Assembly: GCA_016717725.1 (NCBI GenBank)
Contig: JADKFA010000001.1
Span: forward strand, 248,001 to 312,000
Source: Bacteroidota bacterium
GTDB lineage: Bacteria; Bacteroidota; Bacteroidia; AKYH767-A; OLB10
Direction: 5' to 3'
Length of the DNA: 64,000 nucleotides
Numbering within the stretch: the first letter of the stretch is position 1; every line of letters begins with the position of its first letter. Position numbers and translations under genes: made by a program. The notes below the pieces were generated by a model. The model worked only from the letters and a program-made list of their open reading frames with translations, was not told the DNA's origin and searched no databases. Of this stretch, positions 45,501-55,900 are shown piece after piece.

Positions 45501-47982
45501 CTCGGCAACTTCTGTTGGTGTTGTTGTAAGTGAAGATCCATTGTTGACATGGTATGCAGATGTTGATGGAGATGGATTTGGTAATGCTGGAAGTTCAACA
45601 CAAGATTGTGATGCGCCATCAGGATATGTTGCAGACAATACCGATTGCAACGATGCAAACATCTTTGTATATCCAGGTGCAGCAGAACAATGCAATAATA
45701 TTGATGACAATTGCGATGGAACAATTGATGAAGGATGTACTGTCTTTACTTTCTACTTCGACAATGACAATGATGGTTATGGTGATCCTGCAATCAGCAT
45801 CACACAAACTACGCCTACACCTCCTACAGGATATGTAGGTCCGTCGGGAGATTGCAATGACAACAACAATACCATCTACCCAGGTGCTCCAGAATTATGT
45901 AATAGTATTGATGATAACTGCAACGGCACCATTGATGAAGGCGTTACTAACATTACTTACTATGCAGATGCCGATGGTGATGGTTATGGAGATGCTTCCG
46001 TATCTCAATCTACTTGCAACGGTGCTCCTTCAGGATATGTGACGGATGCGACAGATTGCAATGATAACAACAATGCAATCAATCCAGGTGCAACTGAAGT
46101 TTGCAATAACATTGACGACAACTGCAACGGTTTGTCGGATGATGGTTTAACATTCACAACATACTATGCAGATGCAGATGGTGATAGTTATGGAGATGCA
46201 TCCATCTCTCAATCTACTTGCAACGGTGCTCCTTCAGGATATGTAGCCAATGCAACGGATTGCAATGATAACAACAATGCAATAAATCCAGGAGCAACAG
46301 AAGTTTGCAACAACATCGACGACAACTGCAACGGTTTAACGGATGATGGTTTAACATTCACCACTTACTATGCAGATGCCGATGGTGATGGTCATGGTAA
46401 TGCAGCGGTGTCTCAATCTACTTGCAACGGTGATCCTTCAGGTTATGTAATCGATGCAACCGATTGCAACGATAACAACATTACAATCAATCCAGGTGCG
46501 TTGGAAATTTGCAACACGGTGGATGATGATTGCGATGGGGACATTGATGATGCTGATGCCGGCATTTATGGACAGACATATTGGAATGCTGATGCAGATG
46601 GTGACGGTTTTGGTGACCTTAATGTAAGCACTCAAACTTTAGCTTGCTATCAACCTGTTGGCTACACTTCGGATTATAGCGATTGCGACGATCAAAACCC
46701 GAATATTAATATCGCGGCAGTTGAAGTCTGCGGAAATTCAATCGATGACAACTGCAATGGAACTATCGACGAGGGATGTAGTGGTTGTGCGAATCCAAGT
46801 ACTGCGGATGCGGGTGCCGATCAAAATATTTGCACAGGAACCAATGCAAGTTTATCAGGAACTGTTGGTGGCGGTGCTACAACAGGTACTTGGACTACAT
46901 CTGGAGATGGAACTTTCACTCCAAATGCGAATGATTTAAATGCTAGTTACACTCCAGGTGCAAACGACATCACCAATGGAACTGTAACCTTAACGTTAAC
47001 AAGCGATGCGTTGCCTAACTGCGTTGCTGCTATTTCATCGATGGATATTACCATAGGTTCCTCTGCATCATTAGGTGCAATAACAGGTCCTTCTTCACTT
47101 TGCAATCCTTCTGGACAAATCATCACGTACAGCGTAGCCAGCATTCCGGGTGCAAGTACTTACTTATGGTCGGTTCCATCAGGAACAATTATATTAAGTG
47201 GACAAGGCAGCAATTCCATTCAAGTAAGATGGCCATTCTCTTCTATTCACAGTGGTGTATTAGGAAATATTTGTGTATTTGCAAATACAAGTTGTGGTAT
47301 TACGGCGCCAAGTTGTAAAAATATCTCCGTACAACTTACTACTCCTGTTCGACCATCATCCATATCGGGCAATTCAAAATCGTGTCCTGGCAATATTGAA
47401 ATTTATTCTGTAGCCAATGTTCATAGAGCTGACAGTTACCAATGGACAGCGCCAACCGGTGCTACTATTACCAATGGACAAGGAACAAATGTGATAACCG
47501 TTTCGTTTGATCCCTTATTTGTTGGCGGTGATTTAACGGTGAGTGCATCCAATGGATGTGGTACAAGTCCAGCTCGTGTTAAAACATTATCTAGAAATAT
47601 TCTTTCTGCACCGGGACAAATTGCTGGACCAAAATTTGGCAACTGCGGCGGAACCAATGTTACGTATACTTGTCCAATACAAAATGGTGCTACCTCGTAT
47701 ACCTGGAGCACCACAGCAGGAATTATGATTACCAGCGGGCAAGGCACCAACTCCATCACGGTTGATTACTTGGGAACCTTTGTGAATGGAAGTATTTCCG
47801 TTTATGGATCTAATAATTGTGGAAATGGCGCAAGCAGAAATATGAGTGTATTTGGTGCACCTGAAAAACCAGGAGCTATTACTGGTCCGACAGTACTTTG
47901 CACCAATGGAACTTATGTATTTGATGTAGCTGTCGTACCGGTACTACCAATTACATTTGGACGGTTCCAGCTCATCTGTTAA
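42598..47982 (+). CDS. Large T9SS surface protein with PPC and MopE-like repeats (C-terminus frameshifted)
   Basis: About 1794 aa from ATG 42598 (signal peptide MRNLFKLTLLILLLSSYVKA). There are six PPC-like beta-domains of about 115 residues at about 20-740 (recurring GHIGYYYNGYDD, GTYYIRIRNYY), Ig-like domains at about 860-980, and six MopE-type putative metal-binding repeats at about 980-1395 (YADADGDGYGD ... DCNDNNNAINPGA ... CNNIDDNCNG). Then come Ig/PKD-like domains paralogous to the C-terminal part of the 49978 gene. The frame ends early after VAVVP because one G is missing from a GGG run (about 47940). DADGDGYGD loops suggest Ca binding. It is divergent from the sensor kinase gene. Confidence 0.88.
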   Translation: MRNLFKLTLLILLLSSYVKAETEPNDLWDQANPISLGVAESGIATVGGDIDWYRVEIPEDGQLTVNWTSNNSQLIYCQIYDTLGVELFASSYTGSSSSISKDGLAKGFYYIKFYAYFSTDAPNYTFTATHLATGITNDVENNDIYTTATSLLENDSVTGHIGYYHNSYDDLTDWWVVNTTLDGKISYTITSLNGQFVYAELFDGDGITNLAGNYTSTSATYSRDGLLPGTYYIRIRNYYTYEFAPYQLKTNLILPVNTTELGENNNFAINAVNVNINDSTNGHIGYYYNGYDDLRDWFKVTPSEDGRIIFTIHSLNGQNVYAELFDGDTLTELSGNYTSTSATYFKDGAASGTYYIRIRNYYDFEFSPYALIVTHQPTVPDDPELNNTFGTAISIQPGDSVTGHIGYTYNGYDDFNDWYVVSPNSDGLISLKITSHNGQNVYAELFDNDGVTDLTGSYTSSTATYTKDGLAAGTYYVRIKTYYTFEFAPYSLVVNHTPANLTNDVEPNNYIANALSFPINTTITGHIGYYYNHYDDTTDVYTITLPVDGKLTINLTPEYAQYVYATLYDNNGTTILFGTYSLGFLTQTKNDLAAGTYHLRIRTYYHSEFNPYTLTSIFEPMNYDAEPSGNNNFANLATLLPANTPSTGHINFYYNLQNDGVDWWVIGYDGAGAMTIDCNIEQNHFNTAYPGIIYKLYADTASSPIASGNWLAQNNTLPLTGLAVGKYYLKIEDYFGSFGAYQLTATYTENCANVVAINSSNQLPGCLGTIEYGISGGLSPYTVQLYQNSLPYGAAQVVASTATFSNLPTGTYYARSYSFGASGTCNNVSTNTVFATPPVPNITPNGPTSFCQGGSVQLTSDAAISYLWSNGETTQSIVVNSNGTFSVTVYNAAGCENYSANTIVTVFSNPAAPVITPAGPITICQGNSINLSTAAANSYAWSNGATLQSISVSSAGTYTVTITDANNCSATSVGVVVSEDPLLTWYADVDGDGFGNAGSSTQDCDAPSGYVADNTDCNDANIFVYPGAAEQCNNIDDNCDGTIDEGCTVFTFYFDNDNDGYGDPAISITQTTPTPPTGYVGPSGDCNDNNNTIYPGAPELCNSIDDNCNGTIDEGVTNITYYADADGDGYGDASVSQSTCNGAPSGYVTDATDCNDNNNAINPGATEVCNNIDDNCNGLSDDGLTFTTYYADADGDSYGDASISQSTCNGAPSGYVANATDCNDNNNAINPGATEVCNNIDDNCNGLTDDGLTFTTYYADADGDGHGNAAVSQSTCNGDPSGYVIDATDCNDNNITINPGALEICNTVDDDCDGDIDDADAGIYGQTYWNADADGDGFGDLNVSTQTLACYQPVGYTSDYSDCDDQNPNINIAAVEVCGNSIDDNCNGTIDEGCSGCANPSTADAGADQNICTGTNASLSGTVGGGATTGTWTTSGDGTFTPNANDLNASYTPGANDITNGTVTLTLTSDALPNCVAAISSMDITIGSSASLGAITGPSSLCNPSGQIITYSVASIPGASTYLWSVPSGTIILSGQGSNSIQVRWPFSSIHSGVLGNICVFANTSCGITAPSCKNISVQLTTPVRPSSISGNSKSCPGNIEIYSVANVHRADSYQWTAPTGATITNGQGTNVITVSFDPLFVGGDLTVSASNGCGTSPARVKTLSRNILSAPGQIAGPKFGNCGGTNVTYTCPIQNGATSYTWSTTAGIMITSGQGTNSITVDYLGTFVNGSISVYGSNNCGNGASRNMSVFGAPEKPGAITGPTVLCTNGTYVFDVAVVPVLPITFGRFQLIC

Positions 47983-48397
47983 TCACCAGTGGTCAAGGAA
48001 CAAAAACCATCAATGTGTTAAATGGATCGATTCCAAAACCATCGTACTCCATCAATGTGAAAGCTTCTAATGGTTGTGGAACGAGCGCCCAAGCAAACTT
48101 GAAAACATGAGCACGGTAACTTGCATTAGAGCAGCAGGAAATGGTTTCACATCTATTTCAATGTATCCAAACCCTGCGCATGATTTAATCAACATCGCCA
48201 TGACAAGTGCCGAAAATAGAAATGCAAATCTTATTGTACTTGATGTATTAGGCAAAACGATATACAGTGCGGGCATGGATTTACTCACTGGAGAAAACAA
48301 AGTACAAGTCGATTGCTCTACATGGGCGAAAGGAATTTATTTTGTACAAGTGAGAAGTAATGATTCGTCGATGTCGGAAACGATAGTTGTTGAATAA
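47983..48397 (+). pseudogene. C-terminal tail and T9SS sorting domain of the preceding gene, out of frame
   Basis: After the shift at about 47940 the protein continues NYIWTVPAHLLITSGQGTKT, then NVKASNGCGTSAQANLK in a second frame. It shifts again near 48103 (one A missing from AAAAA) to STVTCIRAAGNG, and ends in a type A sorting domain (SISMYPNPAHDLINIAMTSA, WAKGIYFVQVRSNDSSMSE). With both bases restored the whole protein runs 42598-48397 (about 1930 aa). As it stands, the main frame lacks the sorting signal and could not be exported by T9SS. Confidence 0.8.
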
Positions 48398-48427
48398 TGT
48401 AAATTGAAATTCTCATCACCTTTAACT

Positions 48428-48462
48428 CAAGGCTCCTGTGGAAATGGGGGCTTTGTTTTTTC
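48428..48462 (+). terminator. Terminator-like hairpin after the T9SS protein gene
   Basis: AAGGCTCC pairs with GGGGGCTTT (G-T wobbles) and is followed by GTTTTTTC. Confidence 0.6.
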
Positions 48463-48534
48463 TGTAGATTTTATTAAAATCCCTTTGATGCGAAAAAAAT
48501 AATTAAAATAACCGCTCGTGTATTTTTGTCGTCG

Positions 48535-48962
48535 AAATGAATACGAAGGATTCAAATGTTTATAGGAAACGAACGGATAATAAACATACGACCCTGGGGT
48601 CGATAAATTCAATGTGCAGGAACAACAATGAATTTCGAATCCCAGGGCTATCAAAAAATGAATACGAAGGATTCAAATGTTTATAGAAAACGAATGGATA
48701 ATAAACATACGACCCCTTTGGGGTCGTATAATGGGGATACCGATGATTTTTCTATAAACATGTGATCCCTTTGGGATCAAAAAAAATGAATCCCTAGTAA
48801 AATCGATGATTATCGATTCCCGTTTTGATCAAAAAATGAATCCGAAGGATTCACATGTTTATAGAAAACGAATGGATAATAAACATACGACCCCTTTGGG
48901 GTCGTATAATGGGGATACCGATGATTTTTCTATAAACATGTGATCCCGTTGGGATCAAAATA
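48535..48962. repeat. REPIN-like palindromic array, left of the RAYT gene
   Basis: Three full units (about 48540-48655, 48656-48785, 48836-48962) and one partial. Each complete unit is a long inverted repeat: TGAATCCGAAGGATTCA, CATGTTTATAGAAAA, a spacer with the palindrome GACCCCTTTGGGGTC, TTTTCTATAAACATG, then GATCCCTTTGGGATC. The first unit is diverged. Two mirrored REP-like palindromes with a spacer define a REPIN. Confidence 0.8.
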
Positions 48963-49046
48963 TGAATCTGGCGTGCAAACAATGAGGATGACATTGATTT
49001 TTGATAAACATATATTACATTTGACTTTTTAAAAAACCATTTATAT

Positions 49047-49508
49047 ATGCCAGGAACGTTTTCACAAATATACATTCAGGTTGTCTTTGCCGTAAAGCAT
49101 AGAGAAAGCCTAATCCATTCAACTTGGGAGGAGGAATTATTTAAATACATAACAGGTATTGTTCAAAATAAAGGACAAAAAATGTTAGCAATGAACGGCA
49201 TGCCTGACCATATTCACATTCTAATCGGAATGAAGCCAGCTTGTTGTTTATCTGATTTAGTTAGAGAAATAAAAAAATCAAGCAATGAATTTATTAACGA
49301 AAAGAAATTAAGTAAATATAAATTCCAATGGCAAGAAGGCTATGGCGCATTCTCATATAGCCATTCACACTTGGATAATGTAATTAAATATATAACGAAC
49401 CAAAAAGAACATCACAAAAACAAATCTTTTAAAGATGAGTATATCGATTTTTTAAATCAATTTGAAATAGATCATAAACCTGAATATCTCTTTGACTGGA
49501 TCCTTTAA
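49047..49508 (+). CDS. IS200-like REP-associated tyrosine transposase (RAYT)
   Basis: 153 aa, a single Y1 transposase domain. The HUH motif is in PDHIHILIG, the catalytic Tyr region is NVIKYITNQKEHH preceded by EGYGAFSYSHSHLD, and the N-terminus MPGTFSQIYIQVVFAVKHRE is typical. RAYTs nick hairpin DNA and are thought to disperse the REP palindromes that flank them. Here it is bracketed on both sides by matching palindromic arrays, with no IS200-type orfB. Confidence 0.92.
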   Translation: MPGTFSQIYIQVVFAVKHRESLIHSTWEEELFKYITGIVQNKGQKMLAMNGMPDHIHILIGMKPACCLSDLVREIKKSSNEFINEKKLSKYKFQWQEGYGAFSYSHSHLDNVIKYITNQKEHHKNKSFKDEYIDFLNQFEIDHKPEYLFDWIL

Positions 49509-49578
49509 TCTGTGATACAAATTGGTGATGTCAACTAAATGCTCATTTCGTTCGGTGAGTAAATAATCCAACAAGATC

Positions 49579-49790
49579 AAAAAATGAATCCAACTGATTC
49601 AAATGTTTATAGATAAGGGACGAAAAATAATCATGGAACTAAGACGGGGGCTAACGATGAATCCGAAGGATTCAAATGTTTATAGAAAAAAACCGATAAT
49701 AAACGTCCGACCCCGAAGGGGTCGTATAATGGCGTTTCCATGATTTTCTATAAACATGTGATCACTTCAGGATCAAAAAATGAATTCATA
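49579..49790. repeat. REPIN-like palindromic array, right of the RAYT gene
   Basis: One diverged unit (about 49579-49656) and one complete unit (49657-49782) with the same order as on the left: ATGAATCCGAAGGATTC, ATGTTTATAGAAAA, GACCCCGAAGGGGTC, TTTTCTATAAACATG, GATCACTTCAGGATC. The central palindrome has a different tip (CGAAG instead of CTTTG) with the stem kept, which points to selection for pairing. Confidence 0.8.
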
Positions 49791-49890
49791 GTAACAACCA
49801 TGTTCTTCGCTTCATGTTTGGATCAAAAAAGCAATCCGACTTATTCGTTTTTACGATTGGACTTATTTTATATAACGACGATTAATCACA

Positions 49891-49923
49891 CAAAAAGGTC
49901 GGCTAAACGAGCCGACCTTTTAC
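49891..49923. terminator. Terminator of the giant T9SS gene (bidirectional)
   Basis: Stem AAAAGGTCGGCT / AGCCGACCTTTT with loop AAACG, 55 bp beyond the stop of the minus-strand giant gene. T/A tracts on both sides allow use from either direction. Confidence 0.85.
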
Positions 49924-49977
49924 TTTAAACTATAACTCTACTGATGAAATCGAATTTTCAATTGCTCAGCGGTGGTA

Positions 49978-52900
49978 CTAATACACCACTACTCTTTGTT
50001 GAAGTCTCCGTCCCTCTTCATTCACTACGATTAAATAAACACCTCTTGCTAATTCAGTCGTTTCATAGCGGGTTGAATAGAGCAATCCGTTTCCAACAAT
50101 TGATTTACTATTTACCAATCGTCCCTCGGCATCCATCATTTCAATGGTGAATGAAACATTCTCTTTCGTTTGGTAGAACAATTCGAATTGATCGTGCGCA
50201 GGGTTTGGATAAATATTAAATACAGTACCGCTAAGATCAGCCTCACGTATACAACTCGCCACTGTAATTCCTGATAAGTTTCGAATGGCTGAATTTCCAC
50301 AAGTGTTTATTGCGGTTACTGAAATCAACTGATTCGTAGCAGCACTTGGTCCAAATAATACATTAATTACTTTGGTTCCCTGCCCACTTATAATTGTTGC
50401 AGTAGATGGAACTGTCCAATTGTATTGCATCGCTCCCGTCACTGTACCCACAGAGTATTGGAAGTTTCCATTTGTACAAACATTCACTGGTCCGCTAATG
50501 ATGCTTGGTTGTGCTGGAGGACCTTTAACAGTGAGTGTTCGTAATGTGCTGATGCCACATCCATTTATCGCATACACAGAAACTGTACCTGTAACAAATG
50601 ATGAATTCCAATTTACTACGATGCTCGTTCCCGTGGATGAGCCTACGATGGTTCCGTTTACAACATTCCATTGATAGGAGTTTGCACCTACCATTGGCGT
50701 GATTGAATACACCGCACCCACTACGTTACACATTCCCGTTAATGGTCCTGTGATTGGGCCTGGAGCTGGTAGAATATTTAACCCAACCGCTTTTGTCCTA
50801 GCTGGACTCACACCACAACTATTTCCTGCAACCACAGAAATCGTTCCGCCCACAAAACCTGGACCTACGCTCACTGTAATTACATTCGTACCTGCGCCAC
50901 TGATGATGGTCATTCCAGCAGGTAATGTCCAAGTATAGAATGTTGCTCGAGGAACCAGTGCAATTGAGAATACAACGATGTCTCCTGGACAAACTTTTGC
51001 AGGACCACTTATTGATCCAGGTCGTACAGGAATAATTGAATTCAAACTAATATTTACACAAGAGATGGAAGGACCACAAAGCGTATATTGATTTACACAT
51101 AGCGTTCCGTTAATTCCTTGTTGCATGGTTGCTGCTGTCCATGTTGTGTTTATCGTTGGAGTACCTTGTCCACTAGTGATTGTCATTCCGGTTGGTGTAG
51201 TCCATAAATACGTTGCGCCAATTACAGGAGTAACCGAATAAACAGAACTTCCAGCAGTAGCAGGAATACATGCGGAAATGAGTGTGCCTGTTATTGGTCC
51301 AACTAAGATGATTGGTTTTATAGTAACACAAACCGTATCCGTGAAGCAACAAGTTGGATCATTCGGATTACAACATACTACCACGTAGCAAGTATTCTGT
51401 TGTGGATTTGCTTGGAAGGTATTTCCTTGTCCTACAACAATTGGTCCTTCTACTGTTAATGCATACCAAATCGCATTTCCTTCACATCCTGTTACATTTA
51501 GTGTTGCCACGCCACCTGCACAAATGATGGTGTCGTTGCCAGCCGAGATGGTCGTAGTCGGATCACAGCAATACATGGTTGTAATTGTATTCGTTATCGT
51601 AGCTACGCAACCGTTAGGATCGGTGTACGTGAATGTGATCACATAAGAACCGATGCCAGGAGGTGTAAACGTATTACCGAAGATGCCAGGTCCAGAGAAG
51701 TATCCAGTTCCGCCAGCGAACGGAGACATCACCCATGTATTATTAATATCCACGAAAATATCAGCAGGATTTAATGTTATTGGTCCGCCGTTAGAGCAGA
51801 TATCCGTATAAATACTTGGCCATGCTAATACAGGTTGCGGACTTACATACACACAAACCGTATCGGTATCACAACATGCAGGATAAACAGGATCACAACA
51901 AACGACCATGTAGCAAGTACTTAGTTGAGGGAAGGCATCGAAGATTGGACCTTGTCCAACAACAAATGGTCCTTCTACTCCGAGTTGATACCAAGTAGTA
52001 GCGCCATTACATCCAGTTGCAGTAAGAATCGCAACTCCACCAGCACAAATCGTGGTATCATTTCCAGCGGATATTGTATTTATCGTGTCACAACAGAACA
52101 TAGTTGTAATTGTATTCGTTATCGTAGCTACACAACCGTTAGGATCGGTGTAAGTGAATGTAATCACATACGAACCAATTCCAGGAGGTGTAAACGTATT
52201 TCCGAAGATACCAGGCCCAGAGAAGTATCCTGTTCCGCCAGCCACGGGAACCATTACCCATGTATTGTTGATGTTTACATAGATGTCAGAAAGATTGAGT
52301 GTTATTGATCCACCGTTCGAGCAGATATCCGTGTAGATACTTGGCCATGCCAATATCGGTTGCGGACTTACATACACACAAACCGTATCCGTATCACAAC
52401 ATGCAGGATAAATTGGATCACAACAAACGACCATGTAACATGCACTTTGTTGAGGGAAGGCATCGAAGACTGGACCTTGTCCAACCACGAATGGTCCTTC
52501 TACTCCAAGTTGATACCAAGTAACAGCACCATTGCAGCCTGTTGCTGAGAGTATGGCTACTCCACCTGCACAGATGGTCGTATCATTTCCAGCCGATATT
52601 GTATTTATTGTATCGCAACAGAAAGTTGTGGTAATGGAATTCGTCATCGTAGCTACGCAACCGTTAGGATCGGTATAGGTGAATGTGATTACATAAGAAC
52701 CAATTCCAGGAGGTGTAAACGTATTACCAAAGATGCCAGGACCAGAGAAGACTCCAGTTCCACCAGCCGCGGGAACCATCACCCATGTATTGTTGATGTT
52801 TACATAGATGTCAGAAAGATTGAGTGTTATTGGTCCACCGTTCGAGCAGATATCCGTATAGATATTAGGCCATGCTAATACAGGCTGCGGACTTACATAC

Positions 52901-55900
52901 ACACAAACCGTATCGGTATCGCAACATGCAGGATATAAAGGATCACAACAAACCACCATATAACATGTACTTTGCTGAGGGAACACATCGAAGATTTGAC
53001 CTTGAACAACAGGAACTGGACCTTCTCCAGTTAGTATGTACCAAGTTGGCGTGCCGGTGCAACCTGCTACCGAAAGAATAGCTACTCCAACAGCACAAAT
53101 CGTAGTATCGTTTCCAGCAGAAATATTAAATGTAGTATCACAACAGAATATTACATTGATGGTATTACAAACCATTGCAGAACATCCCGCACTATCTGTA
53201 TACGTATAACAAATGGTATGTGTGCCGATGGTAGACGGCGTAAACACATTACCCACCACACCTGGACCAGAGAAATATCCACTTCCAGGAACAGAGCTTA
53301 TAGAAACCCAATTATTATTTACATACACTTGGATTTGTGATGAGTCGAGTACAATAGGCGTTGAGTTTTGACATACCGATGGATAGTTCGTATTCCATTG
53401 TAAGATCGGATGTGGATTCACATACACACAAACTGTATCGGTATCGCAACATGCAGGATATAAAGGATCACAACAAACAACCATGTAGCAAGTACTCACT
53501 TGCGGGAAGGCATCAAATACTTCACCTTGCATTACCGGAACCGCACCTTCATTAGTTAGCATATACCATGTTGGTGTGCCGACACATCCTTCAACTTCTA
53601 AAATAGCAACTCCACCAGCACAAATCGTAGTATCATTACCAGCAGAAATATTAAATGTTGTATCACAACAGAATATGACATTGATGGTATTACAAACCAT
53701 GGCAGAACATCCTAGACTATCGGTATAGGTGTAACAAATGGTATATGTACCGATGGTCGATGGTGTAAATACATTTCCTACAACTCCAATTCCTGAGAAG
53801 TATCCGCTTCCTGGAAGTGATGAAATGGGAACATACACATTATTCACTTGTACTAAAATCTGCGAAGAATCAAGAACAATTGGTGATGAGTTTTGACAAA
53901 CAGATGGATAAATTGTATTCCACTGCAAATTTGGATGTGGATTTACATACACACAAACCGTATCCGTATCGCAACATGCAGGATACAACGAATCACAACA
54001 AACAACCATGTAGCAAGTACTCACTTGCGGGAAGGCATCAAATACTTGACCTTGAATTACAGGAACTGGACCTTCTCCAGTTAGAATGTACCAGGTAGGA
54101 GTTCCTACACAACCTTCCACTTCTAAGATGGCAACTCCACCAGCACAAATGGTAGTATCGTTTCCAGCAGAAATATTAAATGTAGTATCGCAACAGAAGA
54201 TGACATTGATGGTATTACAAACCGTATTCGTACAACCGACACTATCTGTATAGGTGTAACAAATTGTATGCGTACCAATCGTTGATGGAGTGAATATATT
54301 TCCAGAAACAAATGGTCCAGAGAAGACACCGCTTCCACCCAAACTTGATACAGGCACCCAAGTATTATTTACATAAACGAGGATGTTATTTGAATCAAGA
54401 TAAATTGGAGCTGAGTTTTGACAAACGGATGGATAATTTGTATTCCATTGTAGAATTGGTAATTCATTTACATAAACACAAACCGTATCCGTATCACAAC
54501 ATGTTGGATACAACGGATCACAACAAACTACAAAGTAACAAGTGCTCTGCGTTGGCATCACATCCACAACAGGACCTTGTCCAACGACGATAGGACCTTC
54601 CACTGACATCTTATACCAAATTGGCGCACCCGTACATCCTGTTACATTTAGAATCGCAACACCGCCATGACAAATGGTAGTATCGTTTCCAGCAGAAATA
54701 CTAAATGTAGTATCGCAACAGAAGATGACGTTGATGGTATTACAAACTGTATTCGTACATCCTACACTATCGGTATAGGTGTAACAAATGGTATGCGTAC
54801 CGATGGTTGATGGCGTGAATATATTTCCAGAGACAAATGGTCCGGAGAAGACTCCGCTTCCACCCAAACTCGATACAGGCACCCAAGTATTATTTACATA
54901 AACGAGGATGTTATTTGAATCAAGATAGATCGGCGCTGAATTTTGACAAACCGATGGATAATTTGTATTCCATTGCAGAATCGGCAATTCATTTACATAA
55001 ACACAAACCGTATCCGTATCACAACATGTTGGATACAACGGATCACAACAAACTACAAAGTAACAAGTGCTCTGCGTTGGCATCACATCCACAACTGGAC
55101 CTTGTCCAACGACGATAGGTCCTTCCACTGACATCTTATACCAAGTTGGCGCACCCGTACATCCTATTACATTTAGAATCGCAACACCGCCATGACAAAT
55201 GGTAGTATCGTTTCCTGCAGAAATATTAAATGTAGTATCGCAACAGAAGATGACATTGATAGTATTACAAACTGTATTTGTACATCCCACACTATCTGTG
55301 TATGTATAACAAATAGTATGTGTACCGATGGTAGATGGAGTAAAGATATTTCCAGAGACAAATGGTCCGGAGAAAGATCCACTTCCACCCAAACTCGATA
55401 CCGGCACCCAAGTATTATTTACATAAACGAGGATGTTATTTGAATCAAGATAGATCGGCGCTGAATTTTGACAAACCGATGGATAATTTGTATTCCATTG
55501 TAGAATCGGCAATTCATTTACATAAACACAAACCGTATCCGTATCACAACATGCTGGATACAACGGATCACAACAAACTACAAAGTAACAAGTGCTCTGC
55601 GTTGGCATCACATCCACAACTGGACCTTGTCCAACGACGATAGGTCCTTCCACTGACATCTTATACCAAGTTGGCGCACCCGTACATCCTGTTACATTTA
55701 GAATCGCAACACCGCCATGACAAATGGTAGTATCGTTTCCTGCAGAAATATTAAATGTAGTATCGCAACAGAAGATGACATTGATAGTATTACAAACGGT
55801 ATTTGTACATCCCACACTATCTGTGTATGTATAACAAATAGTATGTGTACCGATGGTAGATGGAGTAAAGATATTTCCTGTAACAAATGGTCCGGAGAAG

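Larger units (their letters stand above)
48398..49046. other. Gap filled with a terminator and REPIN-like repeats
   Basis: No gene. After a terminator it holds the left REPIN-like array (48535-48962), then about 80 bp of AT-rich leader before the transposase gene. Confidence 0.6.
49509..49977. other. Gap filled with REPIN-like repeats and a terminator
   Basis: Non-coding. It holds the right-hand REPIN array (49579-49790), a degenerate tail and a strong terminator at 49891. Confidence 0.6.

Noticed and set aside
45468..46939. Several short frames on both strands in the MopE region
   Set aside because: They are Met/Thr- or Ile/Asn-rich shadow frames produced by GATGATGG-type repeats of the coding strand.
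48535..49790. Possible CRISPR array
   Set aside because: Repeats are long, internally palindromic and unevenly spaced, the spacers are themselves conserved, and no cas genes are near. The RAYT between them explains the structure better.
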